Below, in pieces: positions 10,326-19,689 of a stretch of DNA of 21,342 bases. The notes below the pieces were generated by a model. It had not been told where the DNA came from. It worked only from the letters and a program-made list of their open reading frames with translations, and did not search any database. Each line of letters starts with the position of its first letter. Position 1 is the stretch's first letter. The translations under genes and the position numbers were made by a program. This DNA is from Ichthyophonus hoferi (Eukaryota; Opisthokonta; Ichthyosporea; Ichthyophonida; Ichthyophonidae). The DNA lies in assembly GCA_002751075.1 (NCBI GenBank), contig NAOQ01000110.1:45760-67101 (forward strand), written 5' to 3'.

Positions 10326-10379
10326 ATGGTGGGCCAATTGAGTTTTCAACGACGTAATGGATTTTTCAAAAGACATTGA
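10326..10379 (+). promoter_or_regulatory. Overlapping upstream ORF of the bZIP gene
   Basis: An ATG at 10326 opens a 17-codon reading frame that ends with TGA at 10377-10379. It is out of frame with the bZIP start at 10357 and overlaps it by 23 bases. It is the nearest ATG upstream, after a TA-rich stretch at 10270-10311. Vertebrate ATF4 is controlled by an uORF that overlaps its start out of frame in the same manner. The ORF is seen; its presence in the mRNA and any regulatory role are inferred. Confidence 0.45.
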
Positions 10380-11457
10380 TTCATTCCGGGCGACTATGAC
10401 AGCACAAGGACTACAACTACCACCCAATTCCAACGCTACACAGCCTCCTGCACATGCTGCTACTGCACAATATGCTCCTCCAACAGCCATTCCTCAGGCT
10501 ACACCGCCAGCTCATATAATTTCTACTGTACCCAAGAAGAGACAGATGGAGGATGAAGATAATGGTCAACCTACAAAGCAGTCTAAATTGAATTTAGATA
10601 ATACGGGGTTTAGCAATGTGATGCCAGACATGTCTGCTTTTCTATCCATAACAAACCAAGCACCCACTTCTTACACTTCCCGTGCTTCTGCACTTCCTCA
10701 AGAGAAACAAGAGAAAATGAGAGAGTATGGCTTTGGAAGTGATTCAGAAGGAGAACATCAGCGAAGGGATAGTTATGGTACGCCCCTACCTGCCACTGAT
10801 AAACGTAAACGTAATTGTCTTGCAAGTGCACGATTTAGACAGAAAAAAAAAGCTGAGATGCAGATGTTGGAAGAAATAGCGACACAAAAGACAGAAGAAT
10901 GTGAGAAGCTCACACACAGTGTGAAAATGCTGCAGGTAGAGGTACATTATCTCAAGCATTTCATGCGTATGAATGCCAATACACAGAACCCACAACAACT
11001 AAACAACAACCCCATGCTACAAGCTATGGCTGCAGCTGGAAACAACAGTATGGCTGCAGCCTATGCCACAAGCATGCTACAAGCGGCAAACAGTTTCCCT
11101 AGCAACCTACAAACTAACCATGCCAATGTCAATGTTCCTACTCCTCAAACACCACAGTCGGCCGTGTCCCCTCTTCCTGCCTCGTTATCCACTCAAAATT
11201 CCTTTTATACTTCTATTGGTTTCCCTCCTATGTACTCCTCCGGACTACCTTCTAATCTCCCTATTAACCCTATGACTATGAGTGGGTTGGGGATGGGTGA
11301 AGGCATGAATTTGCAGGATATTCCAGGTATGACTGTAACCAATAGTAATACGAGTGACGTAAGTCGAGCCAATCAGACTCAGAATACGCAGAATGCACAG
11401 TTTAACCCTATCATGTCCATCCCACCACAACAAGGACACTCTTCAGGTATTAATTGA
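10357..11457 (+). CDS. ATF4/CYS-3-like bZIP transcription factor (366 aa, single exon)
   Basis: A nuclear DNA-binding dimer by family. The basic region lies around residues 148-166 and contains N153-x3-S157-A-R159-F-R161-Q-K-K-K. It is followed without a gap by a zipper with L171, K178, L185, L192 and L199 in heptad spacing. The basic region plus the zipper end (EVHYLK) resembles animal ATF4 (RQKKRAE, EIQYLK) and fungal CYS-3 (SARFR-KKK, NKYLK), factors of amino-acid and sulfur metabolism. The N-terminal part is rich in Q, P, A and T; residues 124-137 are acidic/serine-rich with a possible phosphorylation site; the C-terminal part from about 207 is N/Q/M/P-rich, as in activation domains. ATG 10357 is the first in frame, but an out-of-frame ATG precedes it. 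It has no intron, unlike its neighbours. Target pathway is not shown. Confidence 0.9.
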   Translation: MDFSKDIDSFRATMTAQGLQLPPNSNATQPPAHAATAQYAPPTAIPQATPPAHIISTVPKKRQMEDEDNGQPTKQSKLNLDNTGFSNVMPDMSAFLSITNQAPTSYTSRASALPQEKQEKMREYGFGSDSEGEHQRRDSYGTPLPATDKRKRNCLASARFRQKKKAEMQMLEEIATQKTEECEKLTHSVKMLQVEVHYLKHFMRMNANTQNPQQLNNNPMLQAMAAAGNNSMAAAYATSMLQAANSFPSNLQTNHANVNVPTPQTPQSAVSPLPASLSTQNSFYTSIGFPPMYSSGLPSNLPINPMTMSGLGMGEGMNLQDIPGMTVTNSNTSDVSRANQTQNTQNAQFNPIMSIPPQQGHSSGIN

Positions 11458-13423
11458 TTGACTTACAGCACACAGTATTCTGCAATATTTAACTAGTAGT
11501 GTATAGCCTTTAAAATATGACATTATAGGGTGTTAACAGGACATATATATGTATGCATAGGAATATATATATATATATATATATAATTTATTTATGTATA
11601 TCTTTTTACATACTTACAAATATATATATACTATCATCCTATCATACCTACGTACATACATACCATCTTACTATCTTACATACATGCATACATACATACA
11701 TACATACATACTATCATACATACATGCACACACACATACAATACATACTGCGTGCTTATGTCGTCATATATTTGTACAACGACCTACAAATACACATGTA
11801 TTTTTATATAAACACATACTCAATTGCCAGTACTTATTTATGCTTTTATATTTAAGAGTAACTTTAATAGGATGGCAATGTAATTAAGTATAATCCTTCA
11901 ATTGGTTGCTGAAACTGCCTATTCCTAGACTAATTGGTGATTTACTACATTAGTTAATTGATAAGCACATAGCGATGATATGTATGATTAACATATCATA
12001 GCTCATTGGTTGGTGTTAATTAAGTAATAAATGGTGAACCCTCGTTATATTAAGAAAATTTGATAAGATGATATCATACTATCTTTGACCTTATTGGGTA
12101 AGATAGTAAAACAAAACAGCTATACTTGCACACACTTGTATAATATCGTGTTGCAGCTTATAGACATACCCGTGTAAATTATATATATATATATAATTAC
12201 TTTATTAATATTTATTAATAATACCAACGATTACTATTACAATTATTATTCCTATTACTATTATTCTTACTAGTACTATTACTATTCAATATGCAACTAA
12301 TATAATGCAAGCCTTCCTTATTCCTAAACAAACTATATACTTATTGTCAACATGATATAGTGCTAGTTTGTAGGGCCCAATTACCTTCAAGTTAATAATT
12401 AGGGTTTTTTTAATTATATGCATGTAAGTATACGGAGAACTGCTCGCACGAGTCTATGCATTTTTTTAAGTATAATCAAATATCCTACATTATACTACAC
12501 AATAATTTATATTATATAATATACTATACTACACCATATCATAAATATACTATATTGTATTATACAATATATTATATTATACTATACACTATCCTGTACC
12601 ATGTCATATATACTATACTATATACAATATACTGCATTATGCCATACAATATACTATACAATATACAGGAATATACCATACAATCTAATATATTACATGA
12701 TATGCGCTACTAAACTATATCATACAGTATACGATATATATGGATAATAGCTATAGTTCAAAATCTCTATTATTACTCCTTTACGCCCTATAGAAGCTCA
12801 TAAATCACCATGGAGTTAGCTTGTTTTAAAATAATTAGTCCATTATTAAGTAGGTAATTTAGCATTAAATATTTAAACTTCATATTAAAGCTTATCTGCG
12901 AGAGGAATATCAAACCAGAATTGTTGGTAAGTTTTAATTATTTAGCCTGAAGCTAGACTATATATACAAGGTGGGCATGGACATGAAAACTACAACACTG
13001 TTTCTCATGTCCTCTACACTCGAGTTATTATCTCCTCATTCTCTCTTTCTCCCTCCGTACCACTCTTCCTCACCCGCTCTATATGTCATAGTTACTATCT
13101 CTTTCTTCTTAGATTGTACCTTACCATTAGCAACATAGACCGACAATAAAAGTAATATATAGTTAATCCATTTCACTGGATAATCATATGCCCATCCTGG
13201 TACACAGATCTATATTTTTATACATTAAATGATATTATAATATTATGATGAGTTAGTACTATATTTAGACTAATTAATAGATTATACTTACTCATTACTG
13301 ACAATTTAAGCATATTTGGTATTGTCTATATCATAGGACATGTATAACATAGCATGAAGCAAATAAAAATACATACATTCATAGCATAACAAGCCGGCAC
13401 TTTTATTAAATGATATGATAATA
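11458..13423. other. AT-rich intergenic region between convergent genes
   Basis: No gene is supported. From about 11550 to 11740 there are TA runs and ATAC/ATGC tetranucleotide runs, whose open frames are low-complexity Y/H/T/I strings. From about 12480 to 12730 there is a degenerate TATACTATA-type array. The bZIP gene comes in from the left and the AKAP17A-like gene from the right, so both 3' ends lie here. Confidence 0.6.
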
Positions 13424-13705
13424 CTATATTAAATTATGATCAGCCCTTTACATTGGGCTATAGTCAACATTACTATCTTAGCTTACAATGTTATAATATA
13501 TTATAACATAATATAATATAATATTAAATTATAATCAGTCCTTTACATTCGGTTATAGACAGCCTTATAATCTTAGCTTACAATATTATAATATAATATA
13601 ATGTATTCTAATATAATATAATATCAAATTGTAATCAGCATTTTCCATTGGATACTGACAACTTTATAATATTAGACAACAATATCATGTAATATAATAT
13701 GATAT
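13424..13705 (-). repeat. Three degenerate tandem copies of the 3' coding end of the AKAP17A-like gene
   Basis: Directly after the stop of the AKAP17A-like gene (minus strand) come three related segments, near 13622-13700, 13515-13615 and 13424-13500. Taking the block that reads ATCTTA on the plus strand as anchor (13750 in the gene; 13669, 13570 and 13475 outside), the spacings are 81, 99 and 95 bases. On the minus strand they read NIIKLSVSNGK, AKIIRLSITECKGLIII and AKIVMLTIAQCKGLIII, against AKIIRLSIASGKSCL at the end of the gene; the outer two end in a stop after the same KGLIII. The outer two are most alike. AT-rich spacers separate them. Confidence 0.75.
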
Positions 13706-13709
13706 TAAA

Positions 13710-16700
13710 TTACAAACAACTCTTCCCACTGGCTATCGACAACCTTATAATCTTAGCTGTCTTAGCCCTTACTATATCATCTAAACTTTTTCTCTTTAAC
13801 ACTAACTTTTCTTCTAGTTTCTCTCTTAACAATTCATTCCTGGCTATATTCTCCTGTAGTTTTATAATTCTCTCCTGGTCCCTTGCCCTCTGTTCTGCTC
13901 TCTCTCTCGCTTTCTTTTTCTCTTCCTCTCTCTCTCTCTCCCTCCTTTCTTCCTCCTTCTTTCCCTCTTCTATCTCCTTAGCAGCAGCACCCAGTAATTC
14001 TAGTAATACATGTAGTTGTGTTTTTCGTTTCTGTTGTTGGAGTCGTTGAAGTTCTTCGTCTTTCGCTTCTTGCAGCAGGCGTTGCTGTACAGAGAGTCGT
14101 GTGTGAAAATACATGTATAATAGTTTATAGTACAATATGTATACGATAATGTATAGTACAATAGAGATATACATATACGATATCATTAAGAAAAAAGCAC
14201 CAAATAAGCATTGCGATTTAATTGGTTCAATTTAATTATCTAATTAATTCTAGATTCCACCAAAAACAATCCATGTTTTCATTTAATTTAGGCTATACTT
14301 GGTAATATATCTTTATTATTAGCGGATATGATCTAAGAATACACTATAAACCTTAACCCAATTATCAATGTAATTGAAAATTAGACTATATCATATTGGT
14401 ACATTAAAAACCCATAAGCCGTTACTATACCTTTTCCGCCTCCTCCTTTCTCATCCTCTCTTCTTCTTCTAATCGAATTCGTTCTAATTCAGCCTTATGC
14501 TCAAGTTCTTTCTGCCTGTTAATTGGTTAATAATCATATTAGTAGATTAGATTAAATCAGATTAGATTATTACATTAAAGTACAAGATAGATGGAAATAT
14601 TAAATATAGTCATTTAGTAGTAGATTATAATAATCATAATAGTAGATTAGATTCAACCATTAGATTATAATAGACAAATAGAACGAGAAAGAGGAAGAAA
14701 GAAAGAGTAACAAACAAGAAACAAACAAATCAAGATAGTACATAGCACACCCCTACCTACCTCTGCTCCTCCTCTTCTCTTATCCTCTTTATCTCCCTCC
14801 TCCTCCTCTCTATCCTCTCCAACCTTTCCCTCTCTAATCTCTCTTCCTTTTCCCTCTTCGCCCTCTCCAACTCCACTTTCTTTCTCTCTACTCTCTCCCT
14901 CTCCTTCTCCTTCTCTACTCTCTCTTTCTCTCTTTCTCTTTCCTCTATCTTCCTAGCCAACATGATTTTCTCTCGTATCTGATCTCTTTCCTTCTCTCTT
15001 CTCCTCTCATATTTCTCAGCATAAAATTTACTTCTATCAAAATCCACGGTTAGTTCCACCTTTAAACTCTTCCCTTTCTCTATTTCCTCTCTGCCTTCCT
15101 TCACTAAGAACGTCTGGCCCACGCCACTCAACATAGACATGGCCTGACAGAATGAATCATAAGTACTATACTGCACATATACATTGAACATATTCGAATC
15201 AACCAGAGAAACACACTCTTTCTGCTCCATTTTTTCCTCCTTGACCACCACCTTTTCCCCCGCTACCTTCTCCTTCTCTTTTCCTTTCCCGGTCTCTCTC
15301 TTATTATCTCTGGGTCTACCCTCCTTTCTATTATAACTATCCACATCTACATTGACCTGTCTGCTGCTAGCAGAGCAATCGGTTAAACCACTCCCCCCGC
15401 TCCCTCTCCCACTCTCTCTTCCTCTGCCACTTCTGTCTTTTCTCTCACTAACTATACCTAGACTCTCCCTATCCTCCTTCCTCTCTCTCTTTTCCCTTCC
15501 TTTGTGTTTTCTTCGCTCCTTCCAAACTCTATCTATCTCTTCCTCTACCGTAATTGCCTTAACTGGACCAGCCAATGAAAAAATACTTTTAAGAACTTTT
15601 AAATCAATGCTATCACCAATAAAAATCGGCTGAATTTTCGGGGGATTTAATGTAGTTTTGGCTGTAATTTCCATATTTTCAAGGGGGGCTTGCGGGCTGT
15701 TACAGGGTATAGAGGTCTGGAACCATTCCTTCGGAAGGTTTTGAATATACATTGTATCGGGTCTCTCTCCTGTATTGCAATACATGTATATATTTGTATG
15801 TATATATACGTATGTATGTATGTGTGTGTATATAGGTTAGTAGATGCATCTAGTACATATGGTAGATATTGTAAATATAAGGGTAATATAGGTTATAGGA
15901 TATGCACTATGTATGTATGCCTATACATATGTATTTAGTTACTAAAGTTGGTGTTGCCCGGTTAATTGCCGTATGTTTTATGTTGTTGTTAGAGTGCATA
16001 TCATAGGATGATAACAAAAATAATACCAGTAATAGTAATAGTAATCGTAACAACAACAATAACAACAGCAACATCATTAACATCAAAGACAATAATTCAC
16101 GTCATAACATATAATCATACCTTCGTTTAAATCCTCGAATCGCTTCCCTCCTTTAAAATAGAAATGTTCCCAATCCGCTTTTCTCCTACCAAACTGTGTT
16201 TTCTGGACGGTTAGCTTCAATCTGGTTGGTATATTTTTAATTTTAAATGTCTTCCCGTCAACAAGATTGATGGCTTTATCACGTTGTAGTGCATTAAATG
16301 ACTCTGTTTATTGGATCGAGCATAGAGTAGTGTAGAGAGCAGAGTTAGTATAATGCAATAAAATAATAACCAAATAAAGTAATATGGGAATTTACCTACT
16401 GAATTAGGAAGGTGATCAAAGGGTCAAATGACCTTTTATAGACGGGTGATATAATGTATTGTTAAAATGCTATATATTTATGTATATAAGTAGGAAAGTA
16501 AGTAAGTAGATATATATATATTTATAGGTAAGTAGATAGGTAGGTAGATAGATAGGTAGGTAGGTAAGTAAGTAAGTAGATATATATATATATATATTTA
16601 TAGGTAGGTAGATGGTAGATAGGTAGGTAGATAGATACGTAGGTAAGTAAGTAAGTAGATATATATATTTATAAGTAAGTAGATAGGTAGGTAGATAGAT

Positions 16701-17207
16701 AGGTAGGTAGGTAAATAAGTAGATATATATATTTATAGGTAAGTAGATAGGTAGGTAGATAGATAGGTAGGTAGGTAAGTAAGTAAGTAGATATGTATAT
16801 ATTTATAGGTAGGTAGATAGGTAGGTAGATAGGTAGATAAATAGGTAGGTAAGTAAGTAAGTAAATAGATAGATAGGTAGGTAAGTAAGTAAATAGATAA
16901 GTAGGTAGTTAGGTAAGTAAGTAGATAGATAGGTATGTAGGTAAGTAAGTAGATAGATAGATAGATAGGTAGGTAGGTAGGTAGGTAGACCGACATGCAC
17001 GTACTCGTATATATATGCATTTGTAACTATGTATTCATATGTTCTTGCATTGTTCTGAGCATATTTCTCCCTATCTTCATAAATACATATAGTGGCTACC
17101 CAGTGTATTTCTAACTAGTACTACATGTAGAGATAGAAATAGAGATATTGAGAGGGAAATAGATATACAGACTACATAGGTTGGAAATAAAATATAGATA
17201 AATATAG

Positions 17208-17240
<33 letters not shown>

Positions 17241-18052
17241 GTCAAACCATATATCTAGTATCTATCATAGTGGCTAGAGCGAGCAAGTCAGAGAAATACA
17301 ATGAACAAAGGGGATATAGGTACAGAATATAGTATAGAATACATAGAATATAGTATATAATACATAGAATACAGTATCTAATACATAGAATACAGTATAT
17401 AATACACTGAATACAGTATATAATACGTAGAATACAGTATATAATACACAGAATACAGTATATAATACGTAGAATACAGTATATAATACGTAGAATACAG
17501 TATATGATACATAGAATACAGTATATAATACGTAGAATATAGTATATAATACATAGAATATAGTATATAATACATAGAATACAGTATATAATAAATAGAA
17601 TACAGTATAGGATACATAAAATACAGTATATAATGCATAGAATACAGAATACAGTATAGAATACATAGAATACAGTATATAATACATAGAATATTATAGT
17701 ATATATATAATACATACAATATTATATATACTACATATAATACCATATATAGATACATACCTCCTCCTGTCCCCCCACCTCCCCCACACACACACTTACC
17801 ACATATAACCACCAAGTTGTCTTTCCTATCCTTCATTAGCTTCTTATCTAGCCTACTCTCTACCTCTGACCCATTCAACATAGCATTGACAGCCTCAAAG
17901 AACTCCCAATGGGATATTGATTTAATAACATCAACAACCTCACTCGGTTCTATTCCTTCTGGCTGTGCAAGAATAGTAAAAGAATATAAACGCATTAATT
18001 TCAACCCTCGCTCAGGGCAGAGGGAAGTGAGAGGGCTTCCGTGTGAACCCAT
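13710..18052 (-). CDS. AKAP17A: AKAP17A (XE7/SFRS17A)-like splicing-related protein (5 exons, 634 aa)
   Basis: In animals the family is a nuclear-speckle SR-related protein that influences splice choice and anchors protein kinase A; only the first part is a safe guess here. Minus-strand exons: 18052-17800, 16303-16121, 15769-14761, 14515-14431, 14084-13710, joining to 1905 nt in one frame. Similarity runs in order: LCP-x2-GL then an RRM-like strand near residues 11-30; KSISHWE at 44-50; LVDGKTFK at about 98-105; ADWEHF; GERPDTMYIQNLPKEWF at 146-162 (human GERPDTIHLEGLP-KWF); FNVYVQYSTYDSFCQAMS at 340-357 (human FEAYVQYREYMGFIQAMS); a long K/R/E-rich coiled region; and KLEEKLVLKRKSLDDIVRAKTAKIIRL near the end. 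Odd: a charged S/G/K/R/E insert of roughly 115 residues (about 221-336), where the animal protein is short. Introns: 1496, 351, 245 and 346 nt. No earlier in-frame ATG lies close upstream of 18052. Conserved kinase anchoring is unproven. Confidence 0.9.
14525..14668. repeat. AGTAGATTAGATT repeats in intron 3 of the AKAP17A-like gene
   Basis: Within this 245-nt intron (14516-14760), a block reading TAATCAT-(A)-TAGTAGATTAGATT occurs near 14530 and again near 14632, about 100 bases apart. Shorter AGTAGATTA and AGATTAGATT words lie between. This is another local duplication inside an intron. Confidence 0.5.
16024..16087. repeat. Trinucleotide-like array in intron 2 of the AKAP17A-like gene
   Basis: Interrupted AGTAAT/AATAGT units pass into AACAAC/AACAGC units, about 60 bases long, 33 bases inside the donor of intron 2 (16120-15770 on the minus strand). 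Confidence 0.6.
16485..16990. repeat. GTAG/GTAA/ATAG tetranucleotide array with a 64-79-bp higher-order unit
   Basis: About 500 bases of imperfect TAGG/TAAG/TAGA units fill part of intron 1 of the AKAP17A-like gene. The phrase AGTAGATAT followed by a TA run and TTTATA recurs with its GTAGA ending at 16510, 16580, 16659, 16723 and 16791, spacings of 70, 79, 64 and 68. After about 16860 the array is simpler. Open frames here are Y/L/T/S/I strings caused by the repeat. Confidence 0.9.
17200..17234. repeat. (TA)n run
   Basis: A near-perfect TA dinucleotide run inside intron 1 of the AKAP17A-like gene, between the tetranucleotide array and the 21-bp minisatellite. Confidence 0.9.
17326..17697. 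repeat. 21-bp minisatellite in intron 1 of the AKAP17A-like gene
   Basis: Roughly 17 units built of AGAATACAGTA plus TATAATAC and a short GTA or ATA spacer; most units are 21 bases long, with some shorter variants near both ends. The right-hand end is only about 100 bases inside the donor of exon 1. Because 21 is a multiple of 3, all minus-strand frames that avoid stops stay open and give seven-residue Y/I/L/C/V repeats, which I do not take as protein. Confidence 0.93.
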
Positions 18053-18083
18053 GTTACATGAGAGAGTCTGTGTCCGGGCATAG

Positions 18084-19060
18084 AAGCATGTGTATGTAGG
18101 TATGTAAATGCTTATGAGTGTACATGGATTGAATATGGTTATGTAAAATAAATGGAATGTTTTATGATTTAATGACTACAAGGTTTATAATTGTTAGAGG
18201 CAAAATGGTGCTATATATTTATTTATTTATTGAGACCTATGTGGTTATAAAACTATTATTACATAAAACTGTATGAGAGAACAGCAGGTAAAAAAATTCC
18301 GAATGTAAATGAATATATATAGTATATAAGATATTGCTATATAATATAATATAATATATGTATGGTAATATAAATACTCGGTTAAGATTTAAATAAATAA
18401 ATATATATATATATATATATATATTTGAAATTAAAGTTATTTGGTGTATGATAGGATAGGACAGGATATGGGATCGTATTACATAGTGTATAATACTGTA
18501 TATTATATTATATTATATTATATTATATTATGACTATATTCTATTATATTATCTTATATTAGATGCGATATGATATTATAATCTATTGCATTATATTGTA
18601 TTATAGTATTCTATATCATATTATACTATATTATATTATGTAGTATTATTGTATATTTTATTATATTATATTAGATTAGATTTTATCATAATTATATTGC
18701 TTGCCTTATATTATACTATATTATATATTTTCATATCTTATCAAACTAGACTGTATTATATTCTATAATATTATATTATATTGAATTATATTATAACATT
18801 ATATAATATAATGTCATGGCTAGATTTAGGTGATATATTTGAAACACAATAGATTAAGGTTGGTTGGAAGAAATAGCGATTTATAAATGATTAAAAAACA
18901 TAGCATGGTTTTACAATGTTTACAATGTGGTTTGTTGAAACATGTGTAATACGTTATAATGATACCGGATTTATTGATTTATTTTAATTAGAATATAACA
19001 CACATTCAAAATATTTATCTTTCATTAATTAAATAGTAGATTATCCATCAAACTTCCATA
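18084..19060. other. AT-rich intergenic region upstream of the AKAP17A-like gene
   Basis: No gene is supported. Near 18395-18424 there is a TA run; from about 18480 to 18800 there are TTATA/ATTATAT pentamer-like stretches broken by TATCTTATA and TATACTATA words. The promoter of the AKAP17A-like gene should lie in the first few hundred bases, but I see no distinctive site. Confidence 0.6.
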
Positions 19061-19304
19061 GTAATGATTCAGATTGAGATAAATTCCTGTGTATCATATT
19101 ATATTAGGTATACAGTTTGATCCGAATTTACTCTTACATGTGCTTAAAATTCTATAAACTAACCACTGTGTGGTTGAGGCTAGGTTTTTAATTTTGTTTG
19201 CACTATAGTCCGCCACATTACATGCATCATTGTCAAGGTGACGGTTTAAGATAAAGAAATGGTATATTATGTTTACTCTTTAATTATATCGTTTCAGCAA
19301 GTAC
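19061..19304 (-). repeat. Dispersed repeat family R1, copy D
   Basis: This copy lies on the minus strand. The reverse complement of GGCGGACTATAG is at 19203-19214 and the perfect hairpin AACCAC-tgt-GTGGTT at 19161-19175. The distal block CGGATCAAACTGTATAC is intact. The region beyond it matches copy A as far as CTGAATCATT, so A and D probably represent the fuller form. The minus-strand 5' part, CTGTACTTGCTGAAACGA near 19290-19307, resembles the stretch after the B box of copy C. Confidence 0.8.
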
Positions 19305-19689
19305 AGTAATTAGACCTCATAGAATTGCAACAGTAACATGAAGTCATGCCTCGTATTTTTAGAAGAAGATGGGAATCGGTAAATATTATTGACCTACTTA
19401 TGCCATATTGTGGTACACAGTGTTTCGGGTAGCCTGTATGATGGTGGTCTAAAACTACAATAGTCAACGACTTGTCAGAATGTAGTCTGAGTATCAGGAT
19501 TAATATAATAGAGTTAAGAAGCAGAATTTACTATGGTACAACGTTGGTAGAAATTGGGCTGGTGAAAAAGGATAATTTAGGATGGATAAATGGATAACCT
19601 GTACAGCTCTTAATAATCAGTACTAATTTTATTTCCAATAGAAAAATATTACTGAAGCAGGTAATATTTAATGGAATTATACACAGATA

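Noticed and set aside
11553-11887. Overlapping 97-100-codon frames of Y, H, T and I
   Set aside because: They are produced by TA and ATAC runs and have no protein-like composition.
13699-14049. Plus-strand 116-codon S/L-rich frame
   Set aside because: It is the antisense shadow of the last exon of the AKAP17A-like gene, where the charged coiled-coil codons read as S/L in reverse.
16733-17020. Minus-strand frames of repeated L-T-Y-L-P-T-Y type
   Set aside because: They are translations of the GTAG/GTAA array in an intron, open in more than one frame.
17242-17715. Long repetitive Y/I/L/C frames, and the 21-bp array as a possible CRISPR
   Set aside because: The frames follow from a repeat unit divisible by three. 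There are no unique spacers and the host is eukaryotic, so it is a minisatellite and not a CRISPR array.
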